Shown piece after piece: positions 8,274 to 16,916 of a stretch of DNA of 64,000 nucleotides (the stretch's first letter is position 1; the number at the start of each line of letters is the position of its first letter). Position numbers and translations under genes: made by a program. Where the stretch lies: positions 1 through 64,000 of the forward strand of contig CAMCYI010000003.1 in assembly GCA_945883845.1 (NCBI GenBank), in the 5' to 3' direction. The notes under the pieces are model-generated. The model was not told the DNA's origin. It saw only the letters and a program-made list of their open reading frames with translations, and did no database searches. This stretch comes from Bacteriovorax stolpii (GTDB lineage Bacteria > Bdellovibrionota > Bacteriovoracia > Bacteriovoracales > Bacteriovoracaceae).

Positions 8274-9114
8274 AACTCCACGCAATTAAGCGGGCCCGTT
8301 TCTGACCCTGTTCCATCGGAACAATCATGAAACGGGCCCCTTGTTTTTCTGCGATTCTTTCGAACTCCTGAAGATACTCGCCTTTAGAAACTAACGAAGA
8401 GAACCACTTCACCTGATCTTTAAATTCCACCGATTCAAAAATCATACTGCGAATAAAGCGTTTTTCTCCCCCGGGAGTCCACAACTCCTGTGACTGGCCA
8501 CCGAAGTTCAGAGAACCGTTGGCACCACGGCCCAGGTTTTTGAGCTTGCGGTTTGTTCCTTCTAAAGCTTCTTCAGCAGAAGCATGGAAAGGTGGATTAC
8601 AAAGGGTGAGATCAAATTTTTCGTTCTTTTTAATGATGCCCTTAAAGATCTGGGCCGGATTTTCCTGTAGTCTCAGCTCGAGTTTGCCCTGCAAAAGCGG
8701 GTTATTCTCGATCAGTTTTTGGGCCGCACTCAATGCTTTGGGTTCAATATCCGCACCCACAAAAGACCAATGATACTCATGAATACCGATGATCGGATAA
8801 ATGGCATTCGCCCCGACTCCGATATCTAGAACGTTGGCCGATTTTTTATTGAGACCCGGAAGATCTGCGAGATGATGAATGTAGTCTGCGCGGCCAGGCA
8901 CCGGTGGGCATAGAAAATCATCCGGGAGATTCCAGTCCGTCATCCCGTAATCGCACTCGAGGATGGCCTTATTAAGGGCCTTCACACCCTCAGGGCGTGA
9001 AAAATCCACCGTCATCCCTTGAGGTCCTTCGACCAGGAAGGCCTGAAGCTGGGGCGATTTCTGGGAGAGGAGATCAAGATTATAGCGGCCTTGATGGCGA
9101 TTATTTGGATGCAT
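8266..9114 (-). CDS. rlmF: 23S rRNA m6A1618 methyltransferase RlmF
   Basis: The 282-aa protein matches RlmF closely, opening with MHPNNRHQGRYN. It has the SAM site LDIGVGANAIYP (96-107) and the N6-adenine motif NPPF (173-176), followed by FHASAEEA. The enzyme modifies A1618 of 23S rRNA. The C-terminal part (MIFESVEFKDQVKWFSSLVS) also fits the family. The start ATG lies 47 nt from the divergent MazG-like gene. It overlaps the upstream convergent deamidase-like gene by 8 nt. Confidence 0.93.
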   Translation of the reverse strand: MHPNNRHQGRYNLDLLSQKSPQLQAFLVEGPQGMTVDFSRPEGVKALNKAILECDYGMTDWNLPDDFLCPPVPGRADYIHHLADLPGLNKKSANVLDIGVGANAIYPIIGIHEYHWSFVGADIEPKALSAAQKLIENNPLLQGKLELRLQENPAQIFKGIIKKNEKFDLTLCNPPFHASAEEALEGTNRKLKNLGRGANGSLNFGGQSQELWTPGGEKRFIRSMIFESVEFKDQVKWFSSLVSKGEYLQEFERIAEKQGARFMIVPMEQGQKRARLIAWSFT

Positions 9115-9161
9115 GAACGGGAGAGTAGGCGAGGTCAGGTGATTTTGGCTATAGTAGAGCT

Positions 9162-9521
9162 ATGAAAACCCTCAATGTAGAAAAAATTCAGCATCATCTC
9201 CGTCAATTTGCCCAGGACCGGGACTGGGATCAGTTTCATTCTGTGAAAAACCTGGCCATGGCATTGTCGGTTGAAAGTGCTGAGCTGGTGGAAATTTTTC
9301 AGTGGATGAAGGAAGACGAAACTAACCAGCTGAAGAACGATCCTAAGAACCTGGAGAAAGTAAAAGAGGAAGTCTCAGATGTGCTTCTTTATCTTTTGAG
9401 AATTGCAGATAAGCTGGAAATTGATCTCGAGCCCGCCGTCTGGGCGAAGCTCGAGAAGAATGCTTTAAAATATCCTGTTGAAAAATCCAAGGGCAATTCA
9501 AAGAAGTACGACGAAATCTAG
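9162..9521 (+). CDS. MazG-like nucleotide pyrophosphohydrolase (dCTPP1/RS21-C6 type)
   Basis: The 119-aa all-alpha protein has the two metal-binding segments of the MazG-like superfamily: ESAELVE (about 38-44) and KEEVSDVLLYLLRIAD (about 68-83). It should hydrolyse (d)NTPs, perhaps modified dCTP, to monophosphates as a house-cleaning enzyme in the cytoplasm. The size and the trailing basic tail match the human DCTPP1-like group more than tandem-domain MazG. Its TAG stop shares a CTAG tetranucleotide with the stop of the convergent repeat protein. Confidence 0.85.
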   Translation: MKTLNVEKIQHHLRQFAQDRDWDQFHSVKNLAMALSVESAELVEIFQWMKEDETNQLKNDPKNLEKVKEEVSDVLLYLLRIADKLEIDLEPAVWAKLEKNALKYPVEKSKGNSKKYDEI

Positions 9522-10339
9522 AAAGCCTGCGCCGACGATGATCGACCGCCATTCAGGATCGTGCTGAGAGAATCCTTCTGGGAGTATCTGTCAGCGTTTG
9601 AAATCTCACGGTCTTCTTCGATCAAAGAAACATTCGTACACGAGCTCAGAGAGTAATTTTCCGTTACAGACCCGGATGAGTCCCATCTGACATCAATACT
9701 TCCGTTCACTCTGAACTTAAGGAGTTTCCCGAAGTAGCCATCGCAAGAGAGATCAGCATTCACCGAATAGCCTTCGCGGCTCTGGACTTCATCCACAGAT
9801 ATGTTCGTACAAGCTGCAAGGTCAAAGTTCTTTGAGACGCTCTCAGACCTCCAGCGAATGTTGGCGTTACTGTTCATCAGGACGTCTGTGACCGTGCCGA
9901 TATACCCGTCGCAATAGACTTCACTTCCTGATCTGTACCCACCACTGGGATTTGAAACAGGACTGATGTTTTCGCAGCTACTTAATGCAAAATTGACCGA
10001 CTCACTTCCTGTGTCCCATTTGATATCAATGTTTTGATTGGCGAGAATCGCCTTCACTTTTCCAAAGTATCCGCCGCAGGCAACGTCAGTTCCCTGAGTA
10101 AATGTTCCTACACTCGCCCCGCCGGAAAGAGGAGTGATATCTGTGCAACTACGAGCATCGAAATTCCTGGATTCGCTGCCTGTTGACCAGCTGATGTTGA
10201 TGTTATTATTAACGAGTCGGCCGGTGACTGTGCCGACATAGCCGTCGCAATAAATTCTGGCGTCACGAGCAAACTTGGGTTCATCTGCCCTCGAAAACGC
10301 CGCAAAAGTCAGTGCAATTAAAACGATCAATGCCTTCAT
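9518..10339 (-). CDS. Secreted protein of four tandem two-cysteine repeats
   Basis: After a signal peptide (about 1-18) this 273-aa protein consists of four copies of a roughly 39-residue module at residues 31-69, 88-126, 143-181 and 199-238. Each runs C-(D/G)-GY-x-G-(T/K)-x12-(I/V)-x-W-x-(S/T)-x4-(N)-(F/Y)-x4-C-x-(N)-(I/V)-S. The two Cys of each copy are 34-35 residues apart, so one disulfide per module is likely. The strand-rich pattern suggests a small beta-barrel or SH3-like fold. I do not recognise the family. A Ser-rich tail follows. It is exported, possibly surface- or prey-directed. It overlaps the MazG-like gene by 4 nt. Confidence 0.75.
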   Translation of the reverse strand: MKALIVLIALTFAAFSRADEPKFARDARIYCDGYVGTVTGRLVNNNINISWSTGSESRNFDARSCTDITPLSGGASVGTFTQGTDVACGGYFGKVKAILANQNIDIKWDTGSESVNFALSSCENISPVSNPSGGYRSGSEVYCDGYIGTVTDVLMNSNANIRWRSESVSKNFDLAACTNISVDEVQSREGYSVNADLSCDGYFGKLLKFRVNGSIDVRWDSSGSVTENYSLSSCTNVSLIEEDREISNADRYSQKDSLSTILNGGRSSSAQAF

Positions 10340-10430
10340 GAGAAACCTCCGAATAATAGATACTTTCTTTCAAAGCAAATATTCTGCCAGCTTTCAAGAC
10401 ATCAACTGTTTGAGTTTACAAAAGGACCCT

Positions 10431-10445
10431 GTCTAAGATTTAGAC
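10431..10445. promoter_or_regulatory. Perfect palindrome, candidate operator
   Basis: GTCTAA-GAT-TTAGAC is a perfect 6-bp inverted repeat with a 3-nt spacer. It sits in the 194-nt divergent region between the four-repeat protein (start 10339) and the 1036-aa exoprotein (start 10534). It could serve either gene as an operator. Related GTCTAA words occur about 100 nt upstream of two other exoprotein genes. Confidence 0.35.
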
Positions 10446-10533
10446 GATCCTGAAAAGACCGCCCACATATCTACAGTCCGGCTTCTTCGTTGCCCATAAA
10501 TCCCTATACTGATCATATGTTCAAAGGAAATTT

Positions 10534-13500
10534 ATGAAGCGGTCACTCCTGCTCTTTTTATTGTTGTGGTCATTCCTCATTCACGCTCAAAGTGGACGAG
10601 GGATCCCTACGAAGTACATGAACGACCCAGCAGTCGATCTGACTCGTGCGGGTAAGCTTCTCCTTCCGGATGAAGTTCATAAGCTTCGTGAAGATTCACG
10701 TGGGCGATTTGATATTTCTACTCTTAATCCTCAGGAAGGATCGGATCTCTGGAAAGATGTCATGCTAAAAGAGCTTCCTGCTGAGGGGAATCCTCTGATC
10801 GATATGGATGAAGTGACTTATCATTCACCTGTTGTTTCACCGACGGGAATTTTCCGTTTCAATATTCAAAATAAGGCCGGCGACAACAAGCTCTACACAA
10901 TGATGCTCAGTAAGACTGTGCATTCAATTCTCCTTGCGAAAAATCTTCTGCGTAAAATCGGTTACCAGATTCCGGATATTAAGTATCTTCCACGTGTCAT
11001 CATCAAATTTAAGAATGAAGCTGAGAAGAAAACTTTTGTTTCTTACCTTGAGAACGTGGCGATGGCCGGTGCTGCAAAGTACTGGGTGATCGAAGATCTC
11101 GATACTGACAAGCTCATGCTTCAGGATCTGGTAGTGATGGATTCAAACCATACGATCTATAACCTTGCTGTTGGTGTAACGAGTGACATGATTCAAGGCC
11201 GTCGCCTGATGTCTTCTCTTGCTCTTCCTTTGACTCTCGTTAATCTTACTGAAAGTGTGAACATGTTCCGCTGGAACGCGGGTGTTACTCAAAATAATGA
11301 AGTTTCTCTTTTCCACGATCAACTTCCTGACTTTCAATGTACATGGGATGATGCCCGCTGGATTGCCCGTCGTATAGAGAAACTCACACGCGAAGACTGG
11401 AGAGAAATTGTTGCGGGATCGCACATGCCTCGTCCGGTTCAGCAGATTCTCGTAGAAAAATTAATTTCTCGCCGTAACTCTGCGATGAAACTCTTTAAAA
11501 TGGATGCTGAGCAGATCAAAGTCGATTCTGATCTCACAAACGGTGTTGAACTTTATAAAGGCAAACTGACCGAACAGGAATGGCCTGGTTACGCTTCACG
11601 CTTTGCTTTTGGTGATCCTGATTCTCCTCTTTCTGATTCTGAGATGAAGTCGTGGGTTAAATCACGCGCTATCTCAACATTACTCGATCTGACTCTTGGC
11701 CAGATTAACCAGATTCCTTATCTCGGCACTGATATCCAGAAAGTGAACAGCGAAAAATTCCAGAAGTATCTTCAAGAAGCCATCACGCAATCGACACAGA
11801 ATCAGACTCCGGTTGAATTACCACTCAAAGCATGGGTATTCCCGACTTACAAAGGTCAGTTGATTCTTTCAAGAAATCTTGTCACAGGTACTTACCTCGG
11901 TACTGATAACCTTGTTCAACTCGTTGATACAGTCGGTGTGGCCATCGGTGCAGGTGCATTTGCCGGAACGATGGGTCTTCCTTCTCCGCTAAAAGCATTC
12001 GGAACTGCTGAAGCACTTGCAGTCAGAAGTTACTCGCACCTTCGCCCGGTAACGAGCATTCAGAGAGCTCTGAAATATCCTTTCAAGAACATCCTGGTTC
12101 CTCTCGTTAAGCGCGATTACGGAAATAAACTTCATGAAGCAGCTCAGATTGTTGTTGATCCGAATGCGGATGAAAAAACAAAAGCTGAGAAAATCGAAGC
12201 AGCATTGAAGCCTTTCAAAGATTCGATGGAAGTCGGGGAAAGTATCCTTATCACTGATTCACTCGCCACTCAGGCCGGTGTTCAGGTTTCCGGCGGGTAC
12301 GAAAAGCTTCTCAATATCTCTCTTACCCTCGTTCCTGGTCATAAACTTGTATCTCGCTTTCATATCCACAGAAAGACAGCAGATATTTTCCAGATCTACC
12401 GTGATCTCGGTCAGGAAGGTAGTTTAGGTCTTTCTTTCGGGCTGGATAGCCTTATCCCGGTTCTGAAAGTTGGTATTACGAAGAGCAAGGGTAATGCCCG
12501 CGTAAAATTCTATTCAGTCGACCTTTCTCCGAAAAATGAGAAAGTGATTTCTAACATCTCTATCCTCAGACGGGCCATCGTATCGAGTTCAACCAGAGAA
12601 ATGGATGATAAGCCTGAAACGAAGCCTTTCATCCTGAAAACGAAATACAAAGAAAGCAGCCCAAGTGCGAATCTCCTTTTCTGGCAGTGGAAAGGTCAGA
12701 AGTCTGCTTCCGAAATCACAGTGACGAACCCGAAAGGGGATGAGCGCTACTTCACACGAGACTATCTTGGTTCTACTCGCGGTGTGAACTATCAGGCGTA
12801 CGTCAATGAAGTGATCACACATTGGGTGAAATTGATCTTCGATAAAAAATCTGGTCTCACTGATTCTACCGGTTCAAACCCTGGTTACTCTTTTAAAGGT
12901 CACGCTACTAACCGTATCCTGACTCTGGATCAGGAAGTCGACAGAAGCGGTGCTGTTATGGAGCCATTCGTTCGCATTTCACGCATCTACAACGGCTGGA
13001 GCATTGATCGCAACAAAGCTGAGAAGATTCTTGAAGAAATGAAGACACGCTACCGGCACGAGTTCTACACAGGCCCGGTTCTGAACGATACCCGTCGCAT
13101 CTTTATGTATAATATTTCGCTCAACATCCTTTTCTATAAGAACGGGATTATGAATCTTCTTGGACTTTCTGAGAATGAAATCCGAAAAATTTTCTGGGAA
13201 AACCGCCAGGTTAAAAATCTCGTGATCGCTCGTAACAACGTGTTCTCTCCGGAGAATAAGTCGGAAGATCAGCAGGACGATGATGATAATGAATCGGGAG
13301 CTAAGAAATTTCTCAAGTTTTTAAATAAGTTCAAGAAATATGAAGCTGAGGGGAATGAAGCCAAGGCCAACCAACATCTCCTCAAGGCTTTCTCTCAAGC
13401 CGAGCACAAAGTTAACCTTAAAGGTCTTACTTTATTGGTTGGTGGTACAGAAAATCTTTATCTGAATGCCCGAATCGATGGATTCAGAGAAGGCGATGAA

Positions 13501-13644
13501 GACGGAGATAAGTCCATCGTTTCAAATTCTCTCGGTGAATTCGGTTCTCCGAATATCCTTGGCCCGGTTGTTCAGATGCAGAAAGAAACAGACATGCTTG
13601 AAGGTGAATTCTTCGTGTACTGGATGTTGATGAGGTTAATTTAA
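10534..13644 (+). CDS. Large secreted protein of unknown function, coupled to a subtilase
   Basis: This 1036-aa protein has a signal peptide (MKRSLLLFLLLW core, cleavage after HAQ near residue 19) and no later membrane helices. Residues about 100-260 alternate strand and helix and vaguely recall the CotH kinase-like fold (a conserved-looking LAKNLLRKIGYQIPD helix followed by beta strands), but the similarity is too weak to name. A Gly/Ala-rich, moderately hydrophobic stretch lies near 465-485. An acidic, Lys-rich charged segment (SEDQQDDDDNESG) lies near residue 912. AAAGGA precedes the ATG. The TAA stop overlaps the ATG of the downstream protease by one base, so the two are co-translated and probably act together. 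Confidence 0.72.
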   Translation: MKRSLLLFLLLWSFLIHAQSGRGIPTKYMNDPAVDLTRAGKLLLPDEVHKLREDSRGRFDISTLNPQEGSDLWKDVMLKELPAEGNPLIDMDEVTYHSPVVSPTGIFRFNIQNKAGDNKLYTMMLSKTVHSILLAKNLLRKIGYQIPDIKYLPRVIIKFKNEAEKKTFVSYLENVAMAGAAKYWVIEDLDTDKLMLQDLVVMDSNHTIYNLAVGVTSDMIQGRRLMSSLALPLTLVNLTESVNMFRWNAGVTQNNEVSLFHDQLPDFQCTWDDARWIARRIEKLTREDWREIVAGSHMPRPVQQILVEKLISRRNSAMKLFKMDAEQIKVDSDLTNGVELYKGKLTEQEWPGYASRFAFGDPDSPLSDSEMKSWVKSRAISTLLDLTLGQINQIPYLGTDIQKVNSEKFQKYLQEAITQSTQNQTPVELPLKAWVFPTYKGQLILSRNLVTGTYLGTDNLVQLVDTVGVAIGAGAFAGTMGLPSPLKAFGTAEALAVRSYSHLRPVTSIQRALKYPFKNILVPLVKRDYGNKLHEAAQIVVDPNADEKTKAEKIEAALKPFKDSMEVGESILITDSLATQAGVQVSGGYEKLLNISLTLVPGHKLVSRFHIHRKTADIFQIYRDLGQEGSLGLSFGLDSLIPVLKVGITKSKGNARVKFYSVDLSPKNEKVISNISILRRAIVSSSTREMDDKPETKPFILKTKYKESSPSANLLFWQWKGQKSASEITVTNPKGDERYFTRDYLGSTRGVNYQAYVNEVITHWVKLIFDKKSGLTDSTGSNPGYSFKGHATNRILTLDQEVDRSGAVMEPFVRISRIYNGWSIDRNKAEKILEEMKTRYRHEFYTGPVLNDTRRIFMYNISLNILFYKNGIMNLLGLSENEIRKIFWENRQVKNLVIARNNVFSPENKSEDQQDDDDNESGAKKFLKFLNKFKKYEAEGNEAKANQHLLKAFSQAEHKVNLKGLTLLVGGTENLYLNARIDGFREGDEDGDKSIVSNSLGEFGSPNILGPVVQMQKETDMLEGEFFVYWMLMRLI

Positions 13645-16535
13645 TGAAAAATTTCTTCTGGCTCTCATTATTTCTCAGTTTCTCGGCATTCGCGACTGTA
13701 GTGCCACCAGAAAATGCCAAAATGCTGGTAGAAGATGAACTCTTCTCTTATCAGTGGGCACTTTATAATCAGTCACAGATTTATGTTCTTGAGAAAGACG
13801 ATATTCACAATTTGCCTATGACGGGTGTTGCAGGCAAGGACATAGGATGGGGAAATCTTCTCCCGGCCCTTTCACAAAATCGTGTGATCGTCGCTGTTCT
13901 GGACTCAGGGGTTGATCTAAATCATCCTGAGCTTCAAGGCAATCTTTGGAAGAATGAAAAAGAATGTGGAAAAGATCCAAAAATTGATAACGATGGTAAC
14001 AAGCTTCCCGGTGACTGTAACGGCTGGAACTTTACTGAAGCCTTGACTACTGATGAGGCCAAGAATCCATCAGACATTGACGGTCACGGTACCCATATCG
14101 CAGGTATCATCGCTGCGGCTCACAACGGCGAGGGAATGGTAGGTGTCTCACCTAACGCGATCATCATGCCCGTTAAAGTTCTCAGTGATTCTTCTACTTC
14201 AACTCAGGTTCCAAGTTCAGATGCATTCGCCCGCGGTATTATCTATGCCGTAGATAACGGAGCTCAGATTATTAACATGAGCTTAGGCTGGCCTCGTTCT
14301 CTCGAGACGAAGGCCCTGCGTGATGCAGTCACTTATGCGATTAAGAAAAATGTTATTATCGTAGCTGCTGCTGGTAACAATAATTCATTTGAACCACTCT
14401 TTCCTTGTGCGTATGAAGGAGTTGTTTGCGTTGCTGCCTCTACATTGAACGGAAATTACGCCGGCTTCTCAAACTACGGCGGCCACGTTGACGTCGTTGC
14501 TCCAGGCGAAGGTATTCTTGGCCTCAACCCGACGATCCTCGAACCGGAATTTTTCTCTGTCAGCGGATTTGAAATCAGAAGCGGAACATCTCAGGCCGCT
14601 CCAATCGTAGCTGGTCTCCTGGCATCTGTAATTGCCCGCGAAGGTTCTATCACTATCGACGAAGCTCTTGCCAGAGTTTACTCAGCGGCAAAAAGCCAGG
14701 ATCACAACAAGTACATTAATGGTGGTGAAGCTAACTGGTCTGCACTTTCCAGGAAGGTAACAACTCCGGTTGTCCGTCCACTGCTTAAACTTCTCCGTCA
14801 GGTTGTCGTCAGAGGAGATCTCTCTTCTTCGAAGTTCAATCTTCCGGTAAAAAACTTCGGTACTCCGTCAGGTGCTTATTCTGTTAAAGTAGAAAGTCTG
14901 ACTCCTTCGATCCATGTTAATAATGAGGTCGTTTCATTTGATCAACTGGCATCAGGTGAAGTGCAACAGATTCCTTTCTCTGTCAGCGTGGTTGATGCTG
15001 ATGGTGAAGGATCACTGAAGCTCAAAATCACGGTCGCTGATCAGAACGGCGAAAGTGTTTACTTCAACGAAGTTCCGGTTGCCCGTGATGTTACGAACGA
15101 GCCTTCATTTTTAACGATCCCTTTCTCTTTTGCTAAAACACCTGTTCCGGTTGGTGGGGTACGTAACGGCGAGATCGTTACAAGCCTGAATACAATTGAG
15201 GCGTATGTTCCTTCTGATAAGCATGAGTATGTTGTCAGAAGAACAGTCAAAGATGGAGAGAAGTCGAAAACCGAGCTCACAGTTATTCGCAGAACGAACG
15301 GTAAGATGCTCGAGCTTCCTCAGAAAATTCAGGTTGAGAACGGAGTTACGACAATCAACTTCGTCCGTATCGACCTTAACCTTGATGGGAAGGAAGATTA
15401 TTTCGTCCATACTCTCGCGCAGACGGGAGAAACAAAATTCTTCGTATTTTCATTCTTCGATGAAAACCTGAATCCTCTCTGGAGCAGCTTCCAGCACATC
15501 AAACTTGATATTGATGTCTACGTTAAAAACATGAATGATCTTGTTTTCGTACGTAAGGATAATACTGCTCTCGGAAAGATGATGGTTCCGGCCTTCTTTA
15601 CGGAAGGTATGGTCCCCGAACGTAATCAGTCTCTGACATCCTGGCAGAGGGCCGATCGTGGAGTGAAGGATCGTTTGTATTATCTGAATGTTGAAAATAA
15701 CACATTCAAGATTCACGCTCTCACGACAAAAATTTGGGAAGAATCAATCAAGGCCGAACTGAAATCAAAATGGTTCGATACAGTGATGAATGAACAGCTT
15801 CTTCCTGTCACAGATGCTGATGCGAAGAAAGGTATCATTCGTCTCATGGTATCAGTGGGCCTCGGAACAAAACGTGATCTCTTCATTCACGAAGTATCTA
15901 CGAACGGAATCACTCACGGTAGTAAGCTTCCACAAATTGTGATCCAGACTGATAACGTCGACACTCTTCAGACCGTATCAGCTCAAGGCCTTCGTCCATC
16001 TGGCGACGTGTTCCTGAACATCTTCGACCGCACTCGTGGAAAAATCATTGTTACGAAAGGTACAGCGCAGGCGGGCGAGCTCATCTACCGTCACGATGCC
16101 GAAACAGATATTCTTGCCGGCCATTTGATGACTTTTGAAAATAAAGGTCAAAGAACGTCAGTTCTCCAGACCCGCGAAAAACTTGTGACGATCAATCACG
16201 AAACAAACAAGAAAACGGAGAGAGCGAAGCTACGCTACAGCTTCCTCACACAGAAACTTCTCTCTGAGCTCTACTATCCGATTATCTACAAACGCGACGG
16301 TGCTCAGTCGCCAGGCCTGTACGTTGACTCAACGTCGATTACGGGGAACAGAGTTTACTTGTTTGAAGAACAGAACGGTAAGCTTGTGATGAGTATTCGT
16401 AACTCGATTCTTTCTCCGGTGAACTGTCGTGCGATGAATCCGCATTATTCAGCAGAGGCGGGAGCTTCGGAGTTTGTGTTTCTTTGTTTGATTGATAATA
16501 AAGATTGGGTGATTAGAACGTTGCCGATGAATTAG
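13644..16535 (+). CDS. Secreted subtilisin-like serine protease (S8) with long C-terminal extension
   Basis: The 963-aa preproprotein has a signal peptide (1-17) and a short pro-region. An S8 catalytic domain spans about 75-360, with Asp87 (AVLDSGVDLNHPE), His148 (DGHGTHIAGI) and Ser316 (SGTSQAAPIVAG). The oxyanion Asn is in the AAAGNNN segment. About 590 residues follow. They begin with beta-sandwich-like stretches (about 380-480) that could be adhesion or P-domain-like, then a long strand-rich part with blades such as RIDLNLDGKEDYF that recall FG-GAP/VCBS-type propellers. It would degrade proteins outside the cell or in a prey periplasm. The start is coupled (TAATG) to the preceding exoprotein. 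Confidence 0.9.
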   Translation: MKNFFWLSLFLSFSAFATVVPPENAKMLVEDELFSYQWALYNQSQIYVLEKDDIHNLPMTGVAGKDIGWGNLLPALSQNRVIVAVLDSGVDLNHPELQGNLWKNEKECGKDPKIDNDGNKLPGDCNGWNFTEALTTDEAKNPSDIDGHGTHIAGIIAAAHNGEGMVGVSPNAIIMPVKVLSDSSTSTQVPSSDAFARGIIYAVDNGAQIINMSLGWPRSLETKALRDAVTYAIKKNVIIVAAAGNNNSFEPLFPCAYEGVVCVAASTLNGNYAGFSNYGGHVDVVAPGEGILGLNPTILEPEFFSVSGFEIRSGTSQAAPIVAGLLASVIAREGSITIDEALARVYSAAKSQDHNKYINGGEANWSALSRKVTTPVVRPLLKLLRQVVVRGDLSSSKFNLPVKNFGTPSGAYSVKVESLTPSIHVNNEVVSFDQLASGEVQQIPFSVSVVDADGEGSLKLKITVADQNGESVYFNEVPVARDVTNEPSFLTIPFSFAKTPVPVGGVRNGEIVTSLNTIEAYVPSDKHEYVVRRTVKDGEKSKTELTVIRRTNGKMLELPQKIQVENGVTTINFVRIDLNLDGKEDYFVHTLAQTGETKFFVFSFFDENLNPLWSSFQHIKLDIDVYVKNMNDLVFVRKDNTALGKMMVPAFFTEGMVPERNQSLTSWQRADRGVKDRLYYLNVENNTFKIHALTTKIWEESIKAELKSKWFDTVMNEQLLPVTDADAKKGIIRLMVSVGLGTKRDLFIHEVSTNGITHGSKLPQIVIQTDNVDTLQTVSAQGLRPSGDVFLNIFDRTRGKIIVTKGTAQAGELIYRHDAETDILAGHLMTFENKGQRTSVLQTREKLVTINHETNKKTERAKLRYSFLTQKLLSELYYPIIYKRDGAQSPGLYVDSTSITGNRVYLFEEQNGKLVMSIRNSILSPVNCRAMNPHYSAEAGASEFVFLCLIDNKDWVIRTLPMN

Positions 16536-16916
16536 GAACAAAACAAAACTGAAGACCCAGGCCCAAGTCACTGCCATACATGTTTTCAACCAGTCACTCT
16601 TTTGAGGCGATCAGCTTCACTGAACCTTCCCGTTTTCATTTTTTGGTTTTGTTTTTTGTTTCCCCATTTCCTCAAAAACCCTCACCCCTGGTGCATTTTT
16701 TTCATTTTAGCAGAGCCAACTCGCATCTTGCGGCGCATTATTTCACCTTTTTTCCCCATTTTCAGTCTCAAAACGGCCCCAAAACCATTGGCAAGCGTTT
16801 TGCTCAGGCAATAAGTACACACCAGTATAGCAAGAAGTTATTCGCCGTGTTAACAAGACGCAGCATTATCAACCTCGCGGTAGTTCGCGAGAATTTTTTT
16901 GGAAAAGGAAGAAAAC
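16536..16916 (+). other. Intergenic/leader region without a gene (381 nt)
   Basis: No credible coding frame is present; frames across it overlap the lipoprotein start and have shadow-like composition. The segment 16600-16770 is pyrimidine-rich on the plus strand. Its end holds a terminator-like hairpin directly before the ribosome-binding site of the lipoprotein gene, described separately. The region may be a long untranslated leader or simply a promoter region. Confidence 0.5.
16874..16900 (+). promoter_or_regulatory. Terminator-like hairpin just before a start codon (possible attenuator)
   Basis: A 6-bp GC-rich stem CTCGCG/CGCGAG (16874-16879 with 16886-16891) with a 6-nt loop is followed by AA and seven T. 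The ribosome-binding site AAGGAAG and the ATG at 16917 come next. It could end transcription from the protease operon 340 nt upstream, or act as a conditional terminator in the leader of the lipoprotein gene. Confidence 0.55.
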
